This document shows positions 11,709-18,074 of a DNA stretch of 18,074 nt, in pieces; the first letter of the stretch is position 1, and the number at the start of each line of letters is the position of its first letter. The notes beneath the pieces are model-generated. The model made no database searches, was not told the origin of the DNA, and saw only the letters and a program-made list of their open reading frames with translations. The position numbers and the translations under genes are program-made. The stretch comes from CAYYJV01 sp964486395 (GTDB lineage: Bacteria > Patescibacteriota > Minisyncoccia > Minisyncoccales > MHMH01). The stretch covers positions 1-18,074 of the forward strand of contig CAZALP010000009.1 in the NCBI GenBank assembly GCA_964486395.1. The letters are read 5' to 3'.

Positions 11709-12512
11709 ATGCTTAAGAAACAATACACAAAAGAAGATTTCAGCATTTTGACCAAAAAGAAGCCTGAAAAGAGGTTGCTTTTGAGCTTCAAAAGGAAAGC
11801 TGGCAGAAGCAGCTCGGGCAGAGTTAGCGTTCGTCACCGAGGAGGAGGAGCCAAGCGCCTTTACCGGATTGTGGATTTTGGACAGGAAAAAATAGGCATT
11901 AAAGCCAAAGTCGTTGCTTTTGAATACGATCCTTACCGCACTTCTTTCATTATGCTTTTGGAATATGAAGACGGGGACAGAAGATACAGACTGGCACCCC
12001 AGGGATTAAAAGTGGGAGATGAGGTGATTTGTTCAGAAAAGGCGGAATTGAAACCGGGCAATCGAACTAAACTTAAAAATATTCCCGTAGGCACCCAAGT
12101 TTATAATGTTGAGTTAGAGCCAGGCCGAGGGGGGAAAATGATCAGAGGGGCAGGAGGAGCTGCCATAATTTTGGCCCACGAGGGAAAATACACTCATTTG
12201 GAAATGCCTTCTACGGAAGTCAGAAAAGCGCTTTCCGAGTGTTTCGCTTCCATTGGGGCTGTTTCCCGTTCAGAACACCGGTATATGAAGTTAGGAAAAG
12301 CGGGCAAATCCAGGCATAAAAGAATAAGACCTACCGTTAGGGGTTCTGCCATGGTTCCTCCTGATCATCCTCACGGAGGCGGAGAGGGAAAAGCCCCTAT
12401 CGGCTTGAAGCATCCCAAAACTCCCTGGGGAAAACCCGCCAAGGGGGTTAAGACCCGCAAAAGAAAATGGACGGACAAATACATAATTCAAAGAAGAAAA
12501 AAGAAGAAATAA
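11709..12512 (+). CDS. rplB: Ribosomal protein L2
   Basis: A 267-residue 50S protein of the peptidyl-transferase region. The start at 11709 (MLKKQYTKEDFSILTKKKPEK) is chosen because the frame upstream of it runs into the inverted repeat and is not L2-like. GRSSSGRVSVRHRGGGAKRLYR, the RNA-binding middle (GRGGKMIRGAGGAAIILAHEGKYTHLEMPS in outline) and DHPHGGGEGKAPIG near the C-terminus are diagnostic; the functionally important His is kept. The bases before this motif encode MVPP, where most L2 have MNPV. The ATG follows CACCACCATACTAT, without a Shine-Dalgarno site. rpsS begins one base after the stop. Confidence 0.97.
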   Translation: MLKKQYTKEDFSILTKKKPEKRLLLSFKRKAGRSSSGRVSVRHRGGGAKRLYRIVDFGQEKIGIKAKVVAFEYDPYRTSFIMLLEYEDGDRRYRLAPQGLKVGDEVICSEKAELKPGNRTKLKNIPVGTQVYNVELEPGRGGKMIRGAGGAAIILAHEGKYTHLEMPSTEVRKALSECFASIGAVSRSEHRYMKLGKAGKSRHKRIRPTVRGSAMVPPDHPHGGGEGKAPIGLKHPKTPWGKPAKGVKTRKRKWTDKYIIQRRKKKK

Positions 12513-12513
12513 T

Positions 12514-12837
12514 ATGCCAAGAAGCATAAAAAAAGGTCCATACGTATCAGAGGATTTGCTGAAGAAAATCAAGAGCATGAAACCCGACCAAAAGCAGGTT
12601 GTCAAAACCTGGTGCAGGTCCTGCACCATTACTCCGGAAATGGTTGGCTTTACTTTTGGCGTTCACAACGGCAAAGAGCATGTGCCTGTTCATATTACAG
12701 AAGATATGGTGGGCCACAAGTTGGGTGAATTTGCTGCAACTACCAAATTCGGCCGCCACGGCGGAAGAATGCAGAGAGAGCTGGAGGCGGCCGAAGCAGA
12801 AAAGCAATCGACTAAACTTCAAGAAGAGAAAAAATAA
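12514..12837 (+). CDS. rpsS: Ribosomal protein S19
   Basis: A 107-residue 30S head protein. MPRSIKKGPYVSEDLLKKI opens it. TWCRSCTITPEMVGFTFGVHNGKEHVPV and MVGHKLGEFAATTKFGRHGGR are diagnostic. The family is normally about 90 residues, so the tail after GGRMQRELEAAEAEKQ adds some 15 charged residues. It starts one base after rplB, so translation is probably coupled. Confidence 0.97.
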   Translation: MPRSIKKGPYVSEDLLKKIKSMKPDQKQVVKTWCRSCTITPEMVGFTFGVHNGKEHVPVHITEDMVGHKLGEFAATTKFGRHGGRMQRELEAAEAEKQSTKLQEEKK

Positions 12838-12963
12838 TAAAAATTTTATAAAATAAAATTTTAGGTTCCCCCCCGTGTTGAAAATCATTCAAAACCTCGG
12901 GGAGTTGCCCGAAGGCCGCAAGAGGAATCCGTCTGCGGCGGATAAAAGAAGGGGGAAAACCTT
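12838..12963. other. Spacer between rpsS and rplV with stacked hairpins
   Basis: No gene. An AAAATTTTATAAAATAAAAT run is followed by CCCCG (12871-12875) pairing CGGGG (12898-12902), with TTGAA/TTCAA inside. Then ATCCGTC-TGC-GGCGGAT (12927-12943) forms a 7-bp hairpin. A G-run (12951-12955) acts as the ribosome site for the GTG at 12964. Confidence 0.6.
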
Positions 12964-13356
12964 GTGATCGTTATGGAGGTAACAGTCAAATTAAAACATT
13001 TAAGGATAGCTCCCAGGAAGGTCAGATTGGTGTCAGATCTCATTCGGAGAAAGTCAGCCGAAGAAGCCCAGGTTATTTTGAAGTTTGCTTTGAAAAGAGC
13101 GGCTCCCCATATACTGAAACTTTTGAATTCGGCGATGGCTTCCGCCAAACAGAAAAACTTGGATCCCTCCCGTCTGTATATTTCCAAAATTACAGTGGAC
13201 GAAGGGCCCAAATTCAAAAGATGGCGGGCCAGAGCCAGGGGGCAGGCTTACGAAATACAGAAAAAGACTTCCCATGTGACTTTAGTTTTAACTGAAATTA
13301 AGAGGCCTTCGAGTCGCAAAACGATTCGGAGAAAAGCGGCAATGCGCCGAACATAG
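12964..13356 (+). CDS. rplV: Ribosomal protein L22
   Basis: A 130-residue 50S protein lining the exit tunnel. KLKHLRIAPRKVRLVSDLIRRKS and the C-terminal hairpin that protrudes into the tunnel (ITVDEGPKFKRWRARARGQAYEIQKKTSHVTLVL in outline) are diagnostic. Two starts are possible: GTG at 12964, which has a good G-run (12951-12955) eight bases upstream, or ATG at 12973, which gives the usual MEVTVKLKHL opening. I chose 12964 because it has the only clear ribosome site in this ribosomal group. The C-terminus has an Arg/Lys-rich extension (SSRKTIRRKAAMRRT). Confidence 0.93.
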   Translation: MIVMEVTVKLKHLRIAPRKVRLVSDLIRRKSAEEAQVILKFALKRAAPHILKLLNSAMASAKQKNLDPSRLYISKITVDEGPKFKRWRARARGQAYEIQKKTSHVTLVLTEIKRPSSRKTIRRKAAMRRT

Positions 13357-13358
13357 CT

Positions 13359-13385
13359 TTCTCGGTCAGCGGAGCTGACCGAGAA
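13359..13385 (+). repeat. 12-bp perfect hairpin between rplV and rpsC
   Basis: TTCTCGGTCAGC (13359-13370), loop GGA, GCTGACCGAGAA (13374-13385). There is no T-tail, so it is not a normal terminator. It sits two bases after the rplV stop codon. Confidence 0.8.
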
Positions 13386-13407
13386 GCAAGTGAGGCGCGG
13401 ATGACAT

Positions 13408-14064
13408 ATGGCTCATAAAGTTCACCCTAAAGCGTTTAGATTAAGGAATTTGAGCGACTGGGATTCTCGCTGGCTGGATAAAAAAAATCTTCCCCAATAT
13501 TTGGAAGAAGACTTTAGAATTAGGGAATTTTTGGAGGAGAAACTGAAAGATTCCGCTTTGCAGAATATAGAAATTGAAAGGTCGCCGGGCAAAATCAGCG
13601 TTATCATCAACACTGCCAGGCCTGGTTTGATCATTGGCCGTGGAGGCAAGGGAGCCGAAGATTTAAAAAAGGAGTTGGAAAAAGTTTTAAATAAAGTGAA
13701 GAAGACTTCCGCCAAAAGGGAGCTGAAATTGGAAATCAGGGAAGTCAGGAACATTTGGGCTTCAGCTTCTTTGGTCGCCCAGTGGGTCGCCCAGCAGTTG
13801 GAAAAAAGGACTCCCCACCGGAGAGCCATAAAGCGGGCAGTTGAAAAAGTGATGACCAATAAGGAAGTGATGGGAGTGAGAATAGAAGTGTCAGGAAGAT
13901 TGGGGGGTTCTGAGATTTCCAGAAGGGAATGGCTTAAAAAAGGTCGTCTTCCCCGCCAGAGCTTGAGGGCCGTCATTGATTACCATCATGCCCAAGCTTT
14001 CTGCACTTATGGCGTAATCGGCGTCAAAGTATGGATTTATAAAGGCGAAAGATTCGGAAAATAA
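13408..14064 (+). CDS. rpsC: Ribosomal protein S3
   Basis: A 218-residue protein at the mRNA entry tunnel. MAHKVHPKAFRL opens it. The KH domain loop IIGRGGKGAEDLKKEL (near residues 74-89) and the C-terminal domain (GRLGGSEISRREWLKKGRLPRQSLRAVIDYHHAQAFCTYGVIGVKVWI in outline) are diagnostic. It ends soon after this, so it lacks the long basic C-terminal tail of many S3 proteins. There is no Shine-Dalgarno site. rplP is 102 bases away across tandem repeats. Confidence 0.98.
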   Translation: MAHKVHPKAFRLRNLSDWDSRWLDKKNLPQYLEEDFRIREFLEEKLKDSALQNIEIERSPGKISVIINTARPGLIIGRGGKGAEDLKKELEKVLNKVKKTSAKRELKLEIREVRNIWASASLVAQWVAQQLEKRTPHRRAIKRAVEKVMTNKEVMGVRIEVSGRLGGSEISRREWLKKGRLPRQSLRAVIDYHHAQAFCTYGVIGVKVWIYKGERFGK

Positions 14065-14166
14065 CACCAATACACGAATTAACACGAATGACATAATTAA
14101 ATATTAGTGATATTAGTGATATTAGTGATATTGGTGATATTGGTGTATTATTAGTGAATTAATGTT
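14064..14166. repeat. 9-bp tandem repeats between rpsC and rplP
   Basis: Five consecutive 9-base units: ATATTAGTG three times, then ATATTGGTG twice (14101-14145). The left part carries ACACCAATA (14064-14072), the exact reverse complement of TATTGGTGT (14138-14146), plus two copies of ACACGAAT. The stretch is AT-rich and without a coding signal. Confidence 0.85.
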
Positions 14167-14580
14167 ATGTTATTCCCCAAAAAAGTGAAACATAGAAAAT
14201 GGATGAAGGGCAGGCAGAGGGCCAGAATCGAAACCAGAGGAACCGAATTGGCTTTCGGCAGTTTCGGCTTGAAAGCCATGGAAGAAAAATGGCTGACTGC
14301 CCGCCAGATCGAGGCCGCCAGAAGAGCTGTTATCAGATATTTGAAAAAAGGAGGAAAGCTATGGATTAGGATTTTTCCGGACAAGCCCGTCACCCAAAAG
14401 GGAACGGAAGTTCCCATGGGAGGAGGTAAAGGGGGAGTGGACCATTACGTTTATCCAATCCGTCCGGGAAGAATAATATTCGAGCTGGAGGGAGTGCCGG
14501 AAGAAACGGCCAAAGAGGCTTTCGGAACGGCCGGCCGAAAACTTCCCATTAGAACCAAATTTATTAAAAGAGAATTATGA
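14167..14580 (+). CDS. rplP: Ribosomal protein L16
   Basis: A 137-residue 50S protein near the A-site tRNA. MLFPKKVKHRKWMKGRQRAR matches the usual opening. KLWIRIFPDKPVTQKGTEVPMGGGKGGVDHYV is diagnostic, though most bacteria read MGKGKGNVEYW where this has MGGGKGGVDHY. The length is normal. It ends in TGA, overlapping the ATG of rpmC by four bases (ATGA), which shows that TGA is a stop here and that the two are translated in tandem. Confidence 0.97.
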   Translation: MLFPKKVKHRKWMKGRQRARIETRGTELAFGSFGLKAMEEKWLTARQIEAARRAVIRYLKKGGKLWIRIFPDKPVTQKGTEVPMGGGKGGVDHYVYPIRPGRIIFELEGVPEETAKEAFGTAGRKLPIRTKFIKREL

Positions 14581-14759
14581 AAATAGGGGAAATCAGGCAA
14601 AAGACAAAAGAAGAATTAAAAAAACTCCTGACCGAAAAAAGGGAAAAACTGCGGCGGTTGAAATTCGATTTGATTTCCGGCAAAGTGAAAAACGTCAGGG
14701 AGATAAGGCAAATTAAAAAAGATATTGCCAGAATACTAACATGCCTAAAAAAAGACTAA
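14577..14759 (+). CDS. rpmC: Ribosomal protein L29
   Basis: A 60-residue, two-helix 50S protein at the tunnel exit. KTKEELKKLLTEKREKLRRLKFDLISGKVKN and REIRQIKKDIARILT are the family pattern. The start overlaps the rplP stop (ATGA) and the gene's last 19 bases overlap rpsQ, a tight, coupled arrangement. The length is normal. Confidence 0.95.
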   Translation: MKIGEIRQKTKEELKKLLTEKREKLRRLKFDLISGKVKNVREIRQIKKDIARILTCLKKD

Positions 14760-15001
14760 CAGGCACAATTAAATCGCAAAAGACCCCCAAAACCGTCGTA
14801 GTGGTGGTGGAAAGGATCAAGCAGCATCCTAAATACAAGAAAAGATTCAGGGTTCACAAAAAATACAAAGCCCACACTGATACGCCTTTTGAGGTTGGTG
14901 ACAAAGTCATAATTGAAGAATGTCGTCCGATAAGCAAGGAGAAAAGATGGAAAGTAGTGAAGAAATTAATTAACCCAAAAGTTAACGAGTTAACGAGTTA
15001 A
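14741..15001 (+). CDS. rpsQ: Ribosomal protein S17
   Basis: An 86-residue 30S body protein of OB fold. MPKKRLTGTIKSQKTPKTVVVVVERIKQHPKYKKR is the standard opening, and KAHTDTPFEVGDKVIIEECRPISKEKRW is diagnostic. Its start lies within the rpmC end. The last six codons (VNELTS) come from GTTAACGA tandem repeats that continue into the spacer, so the repeat has shaped the C-terminus. Confidence 0.96.
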   Translation: MPKKRLTGTIKSQKTPKTVVVVVERIKQHPKYKKRFRVHKKYKAHTDTPFEVGDKVIIEECRPISKEKRWKVVKKLINPKVNELTS

Positions 15002-15031
15002 CTAATTCGTTAATGCGTTAATCCGTTAATT
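14981..15031. repeat. 8-bp tandem repeats across the end of rpsQ
   Basis: GTTAACGA, GTTAACGA, GTTAACTA (14981-15004), then CGTTAATG, CGTTAATC, CGTTAATT (15008-15031). The first set overlaps the rpsQ stop codon; the two sets are partly complementary. AT-rich, no promoter consensus. Confidence 0.8.
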
Positions 15032-15047
15032 AAATAATCGAGTAATT

Positions 15048-15419
15048 ATGATTCAGTTAAGAACTATGTTAAACGTTGTCGATAACACGGGAGCCAAAAC
15101 TCTCCAGTGTTTTCAGATTTTGTCCGGCACCCGCCACAGGTATGCTCGGATTGGCGATGTCATAGTGGGGACGGTCAAGGAAGCAGAACCCAGGAGAATG
15201 GTAAAAAAGCACGATGTGGTGAGGGCCGTGGTGGTAAGGCAAAAGAGAAATTACAAGAGGCCGGACGGCTCCTACATTCGTTTTGACGACAACGCTTGCG
15301 TGATTTTAGAAGGAAAAACGCGGGAGCCCAAGGGAGGGAGAATTTTCGGACCCATTCCCAAGGAAATCAAAGAAAAAGGTTTTGATAAAATTGCGGCTTT
15401 AGCCAAAGAAATCGTATAA
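15048..15419 (+). CDS. rplN: Ribosomal protein L14
   Basis: A 123-residue 50S interface protein. MIQLRTMLNVVDNTGAKTLQCFQIL and the region KKHDVVRAVVVRQKRNYKRPDGSYIRFDDNACVIL, in outline, are diagnostic, followed by RIFGPIPKEIKEKGFDKIAALAKEI. The length is standard. It follows the repeat spacer after rpsQ and is two bases ahead of rplX. No Shine-Dalgarno site. Confidence 0.98.
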   Translation: MIQLRTMLNVVDNTGAKTLQCFQILSGTRHRYARIGDVIVGTVKEAEPRRMVKKHDVVRAVVVRQKRNYKRPDGSYIRFDDNACVILEGKTREPKGGRIFGPIPKEIKEKGFDKIAALAKEIV

Positions 15420-15421
15420 CT

Positions 15422-15727
15422 ATGAAGATTAAAAAAGGTGACCAAGTTATAGTAATTTCCGGCAAGGACCGCGGCAAGCAGGGAAAAGTTTTGGGCGTTT
15501 TTCCGAAAGAAAACAAAGTTGTAGTTGAAGGGGTGAATATCAGGAAAAAGCATGTTAAGCCTAAGAGGTCTGGAGAAAAAGGCCAAATAGTGGAGCTTTC
15601 TTCTCCCCTTGACGTTTCCAACTTAAAATTGGTTTGTCCTAAATGCGGAAAACCGGCTAGAATAGGATATGTTGTCAGGGAGGGGAAGAAATATAAAATA
15701 TGCAAAAAGTGCAAGCAGGAAATATGA
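15422..15727 (+). CDS. rplX: Ribosomal protein L24
   Basis: A 101-residue early-assembly 50S protein. The KOW motif KKGDQVIVISGKDRGKQGKV opens it. VVEGVNIRKKHVKP and the C-terminal LVCPKCGKPARIGY...CKKC, a Cys4 pair set, are typical of the zinc-ribbon-tailed bacterial form. It ends in TGA, sharing bases with the rplE start (ATGA), so translation is coupled. Confidence 0.97.
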   Translation: MKIKKGDQVIVISGKDRGKQGKVLGVFPKENKVVVEGVNIRKKHVKPKRSGEKGQIVELSSPLDVSNLKLVCPKCGKPARIGYVVREGKKYKICKKCKQEI

Positions 15728-16281
15728 TGAAGCTTAAGGAAAAATACCAAAAAGAGGTAATACCCCGAATGATGGAAAAATTCGGATACAAAAACAAGAT
15801 GGCTGTTCCGGCAATCAAAAAGGCGGTGGTTAACACCGGCTTTGGCAGAGAAATAGTGGGAAAAACTTCGGACGAGCAGAAAAAAATAGAACAGCAAGTT
15901 TCCCACGACCTTGCCCTCATTTGCGGGCAGAAAGCCGTGCCCACTTATGCCAAAAAGTCCATAGCTTCCTTCAAAATAAAGAAGGGGCAGGTTGTTGGAG
16001 CCAAAGTTACTTTGAGAAGGGGCAAAATGTATGATTTTTTGGAAAGACTGGTTCATATTGCCTTGCCCAGATCCCGCGATTTCCAGGGCATCAGCCAAAA
16101 GTCCGTAGACCGGGAAGGAAATTTAACCCTTGCCATTAAGGAGCATATCGCATTTCCCGAAGTTTCTCCCGAAAAGACCAAGAATATATTCGGCTTGGAG
16201 GTGACAATTGTAACAAACGCCAAAACCAGAGAAGAGGGACTAGAACTGTTTAAAATGCTGGGCTTTCCAATCAAATCTTAG
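15724..16281 (+). CDS. rplE: Ribosomal protein L5
   Basis: A 185-residue 50S protein binding 5S rRNA in the central protuberance. KLKEKYQKEVIPRMMEKFGYKN opens it. The 5S-binding body shows QKAVPTYAKKSIASFKIKKGQVVGAKVTLRRGKMYDFLERL in outline, and FPEVSPEKTKNIFGLEVTIVTNAK follows. The start is ATG 15724, overlapping the rplX stop; ATG 15727 directly after it is equally possible. An upstream in-frame extension from 15700 lies inside rplX and is not used. Confidence 0.97.
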   Translation: MMKLKEKYQKEVIPRMMEKFGYKNKMAVPAIKKAVVNTGFGREIVGKTSDEQKKIEQQVSHDLALICGQKAVPTYAKKSIASFKIKKGQVVGAKVTLRRGKMYDFLERLVHIALPRSRDFQGISQKSVDREGNLTLAIKEHIAFPEVSPEKTKNIFGLEVTIVTNAKTREEGLELFKMLGFPIKS

Positions 16282-16283
16282 CC

Positions 16284-16338
16284 ATTGGCAACTAGGGTTT
16301 AGCTACTAGTGGTTAGTTGCTATACCCTAGCGGCCAAT
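16284..16338 (+). repeat. 55-nt hairpin between rplE and rpsN
   Basis: ATTGGC-AA-CTAGGGT (16284-16298) pairs with ACCCTAG-CG-GCCAAT (16324-16338) except for a two-base internal mismatch. TAGCTACT/AGTTGCTA nearly pair inside. It has no T-tail. It begins three bases after the rplE stop codon and ends 11 bases before rpsN. Confidence 0.7.
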
Positions 16339-16349
16339 CGTTAAATATT

Positions 16350-16535
16350 ATGGCTACTAAAGCACAAATTGCAAAATCTAAAAGAAAACCAAAGTTTAAA
16401 AGTCGAATCGTTCGGCGCTGTTTTCGCTGTGGCAGGAAAAGGGGATATATGAGGCGCTTCGGCCTCTGTCGCATTTGCTTTCGCGAGATGGCGAATAAAG
16501 GATTAATACCCGGAGTTAAAAAATCAAGCTGGTAA
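16350..16535 (+). CDS. rpsN: Ribosomal protein S14, type Z (zinc-binding)
   Basis: A 61-residue 30S head protein of the short, zinc-binding class. MATKAQIAKSKRKPKFKSR opens it and fixes the start at 16350; an in-frame upstream start at 16317 would translate the spacer hairpin. C-F-R-C and C-R-I-C (residues about 24-43) are the zinc ligands, in CFRCGRKRGYMRRFGLCRIC. It ends KGLIPGVKKSSW, as normal. Confidence 0.97.
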   Translation: MATKAQIAKSKRKPKFKSRIVRRCFRCGRKRGYMRRFGLCRICFREMANKGLIPGVKKSSW

Positions 16536-16540
16536 AATAT

Positions 16541-16930
16541 ATGACGGATCCAATTACCGATATGCTCAACAGAATAAGGAACGCTCAGGCCGTAGGCAAG
16601 GAAACGGTGGAGATTCCTTTTTCCAATTTGAAATACGAAATTGCCAGGATTTTGGAAAAGGAAGGCTTTATTGAAAAAGTCGAGAAAAAAGGAAAAAAGT
16701 TCAGGAAGTTTATTGAAATAACTCTTAAATACGAAAATGGAGCTTCCGCCATTTCCGGCTTGAAAAGGGTTTCCAAACCCGGACAGAGAATTTACTTGCC
16801 ATACGGAAAGCTGAGGCCCGTTAAAGGGGGATACGGCATATCCATAATATCGACATCGAGGGGAATTATGACAAACAAGCAAGCTAGAAAAAATAAATTA
16901 GGCGGAGAGGTAATATGCGAGATATGGTAA
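16541..16930 (+). CDS. rpsH: Ribosomal protein S8
   Basis: A 129-residue 30S protein and, in enterobacteria, the repressor of the spc operon. MTDPITDMLNRIRNAQAVGKETVEIPFSNLK is the standard opening. STSRGIMTNKQARKNKLGGEVICEIW is the standard end. The length is normal. It starts five bases after rpsN. No S8-type RNA target could be recognised. Confidence 0.98.
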   Translation: MTDPITDMLNRIRNAQAVGKETVEIPFSNLKYEIARILEKEGFIEKVEKKGKKFRKFIEITLKYENGASAISGLKRVSKPGQRIYLPYGKLRPVKGGYGISIISTSRGIMTNKQARKNKLGGEVICEIW

Positions 16931-16968
16931 ATATTAATCTAAATTAACGAATTAACTGGATAATAAAA

Positions 16969-17499
16969 ATGAGTAGAATTGGCAAAAAACCAATTGAAAT
17001 ACCTCAGGGAGTGGATGTAAAAATCGCAGGCCGGAAAATTACAGTTAAGGGCCCCAAGGGAGAGCTCAGCTTGGAAGTTCAGCCCCAAGTTAAAGTTGAG
17101 GTGAAAGATGGAAAGATTTTTGTTCAAAGTCGGGACAAAGCTTTTTGGGGGTTGAGTCGAGCTTTAATTTACAATCAGGTTCAGGGGGTCACCAAAGGCT
17201 ATGAAAAAAAGTTGGAAATAGAGGGCGTCGGGTACCGAGCCGGCCTGGAGGGAGAAGATTTGGTGCTGAACGTGGGTTTTTCCCAGCCGGTGAAAATCAA
17301 AAAGCCCGAGGGCATTCAGTTTTCCGTGGACAAAAACATCATTACGGTTTTAGGTATCGACAAAGAACTGGTGGGGCAGACCGCAGCCAGGATAAGGAAA
17401 GTAAGGCCACCCGAGCCTTACAAGGGAAAAGGCATAAAATACCAGGGAGAGCAAATTAGAAGAAAGTTAGGCAAAAAGGCCGTAGGAGCTACCACATAA
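16969..17499 (+). CDS. rplF: Ribosomal protein L6
   Basis: A 176-residue 50S protein with two homologous domains, near the GTPase-associated centre. MSRIGKKPIEIPQGVDVKI opens it. LEIEGVGYRAGLEGEDLVLNVGFS and PPEPYKGKGIKYQGEQIRRKLGKKA are diagnostic. The length is normal. The 38-base gap from rpsH is AT-rich, without a Shine-Dalgarno site. Confidence 0.98.
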   Translation: MSRIGKKPIEIPQGVDVKIAGRKITVKGPKGELSLEVQPQVKVEVKDGKIFVQSRDKAFWGLSRALIYNQVQGVTKGYEKKLEIEGVGYRAGLEGEDLVLNVGFSQPVKIKKPEGIQFSVDKNIITVLGIDKELVGQTAARIRKVRPPEPYKGKGIKYQGEQIRRKLGKKAVGATT

Positions 17500-17515
17500 T
17501 ATAAATATACATAAT

Positions 17516-17842
17516 ATGCCAGAAAAAAGAGAACAAAGAAAAAAACGGCAGAGAAGGATTAGAGCTAAGATAAAGGGTACAGCTAATAGGCCTCGGCTTT
17601 GTGTTTTTCGTTCCAATCAGTATATTTATGCCCAGTTAATCGATGACGAAAGTGGCAAAACATTGGCTTCCATCAAGGGCAAGGCAAATATTAAAAAGGC
17701 CAAAGAAACAGGAAAGTTAATTGCCCAAAAGGCGAAAGAAAAGAAAATTGAGAAAGTGGTTTTTGACAGGGGAGGATACAAGTACCATGGTCGGGTGAAG
17801 GCCCTGGCCGAAGGGGCCAGAGAGGGAGGACTGAAATTTTAA
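17516..17842 (+). CDS. rplR: Ribosomal protein L18
   Basis: A 108-residue 5S-rRNA-binding protein. RQRRIRAKIKGTANRPRLCVF, the NQYIYAQLIDDESGKTLAS stretch and VVFDRGGYKYHGRVKALAEGAREGGLKF are diagnostic. The N-terminus is very basic. It is slightly shorter than the usual 115-120. No Shine-Dalgarno site precedes it. Confidence 0.97.
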   Translation: MPEKREQRKKRQRRIRAKIKGTANRPRLCVFRSNQYIYAQLIDDESGKTLASIKGKANIKKAKETGKLIAQKAKEKKIEKVVFDRGGYKYHGRVKALAEGAREGGLKF

Positions 17843-17889
17843 TTTTCAATTAACCCACCGTTCTCACAAAACAATTATCAATTTTCAAA

Positions 17890-18074
17890 ATGATTCAAGA
17901 CAAACCAAAAACAAAAGAAAGATTTAGAAGGGAGAGGCCCAAAGACGAGTTTGAGTCAAAGCTTTTGGATTTGGCCAGGGTCGCCCACACCAGGGCTGGC
18001 GGAAGGAAAATGCGCTTCAGGGCTTTGGTGGTTACGGGGGACCAGAAAGGGAAAGTCGGCATAGGCATTGCCAA
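17890..18074 (+). CDS. rpsE: Ribosomal protein S5 (5' part)
   Basis: The frame is open to the right edge with 61 full codons. MIQDKPKTKERFRRERPKDEFESKL is a charged N-terminal extension; ARVAHTRAGGRKMRFRALVVTG and GKVGIGIA match the first S5 domain (double-stranded RNA-binding-like) at the decoding face. The usual RV-x-KVVKGGR reading is ARVAHTRAGGR here. It continues the canonical order after rplR. Confidence 0.95.
   Translation, partial: MIQDKPKTKERFRRERPKDEFESKLLDLARVAHTRAGGRKMRFRALVVTGDQKGKVGIGIA

Noticed and set aside
13422..13976. A 184-codon minus-strand open frame opposite rpsC
   Set aside because: Low-complexity Ser/Leu/Phe-rich shadow of the S3 gene.
14101..14145. CRISPR-like array
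   Set aside because: The 9-bp units are contiguous, with no spacers and no cas genes nearby.
15367..16098. A 243-codon minus-strand open frame opposite rplX and rplE
   Set aside because: It is antisense to two certain ribosomal genes, has no recognisable domain and shows no start signal.

Overview
The window looks like the chromosome of a small-genome bacterium of the Candidate Phyla Radiation (Patescibacteria), most likely a Parcubacteria-type lineage. This is an inference from several features: lineage-style protein features (a NDK with an insertion, a Cys-rich L28, a TrpR/YerC-like helix-turn-helix protein), ribosomal genes almost without Shine-Dalgarno sites, and AT-rich degenerate tandem repeats filling many gene junctions. 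It was not checked by any search. The genetic code is standard: TGA ends rplP, rplX, the M50 protease gene, the ComEC-like gene and the first, partial gene.

Positions 1-1270 hold a small redox/metal-flavoured cluster. It contains the 3' part of a ferredoxin-inserted MinD-type ATPase, a UPF0251 (DUF134) helix-turn-helix protein, and a 51-residue zinc-ribbon protein with its own promoter and terminator. Positions 1323-4024 hold a ComEC/Rec2-like metallo-beta-lactamase protein, nucleoside diphosphate kinase, an unassigned structured RNA candidate (2776-2940), tRNA-Pro(GGG) and rpmB on the minus strand, and an M50 site-2-protease-like gene diverging from rpmB across an 18-bp perfect palindrome that reads as a two-way promoter.

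From 4032 to the right edge runs a canonical str-S10-spc series on the plus strand: rpsL-rpsG-fusA-(Phd-like ORF)-tuf-rpsJ-rplC-(insertion)-rplD-rplW-rplB-rpsS-rplV-rpsC-rplP-rpmC-rpsQ-rplN-rplX-rplE-rpsN-rpsH-rplF-rplR-rpsE (cut at the edge). The genes build both ribosomal subunits and supply EF-G and EF-Tu. The usual order is interrupted twice by non-ribosomal material: a Phd/YefM-like small ORF between fusA and tuf, and a 733-bp stretch between rplC and rplD.

That 733-bp stretch carries a TrpR/YerC-like gene whose frame is open for 172 codons except for two TGA codons. It is bracketed by two copies of a 30-bp palindrome. Other structure not explained by the genes: a 132-bp nested inverted repeat between rplW and rplB, a 14-bp perfect hairpin inside rpsJ, a terminator-like hairpin between rpsJ and rplC, and a repeated promoter layout in which an extended -10 ends 7-9 bases before the ATG, implying leaderless mRNAs. 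No CRISPR array, rRNA, insertion-sequence transposase or clear new multi-gene system was found.
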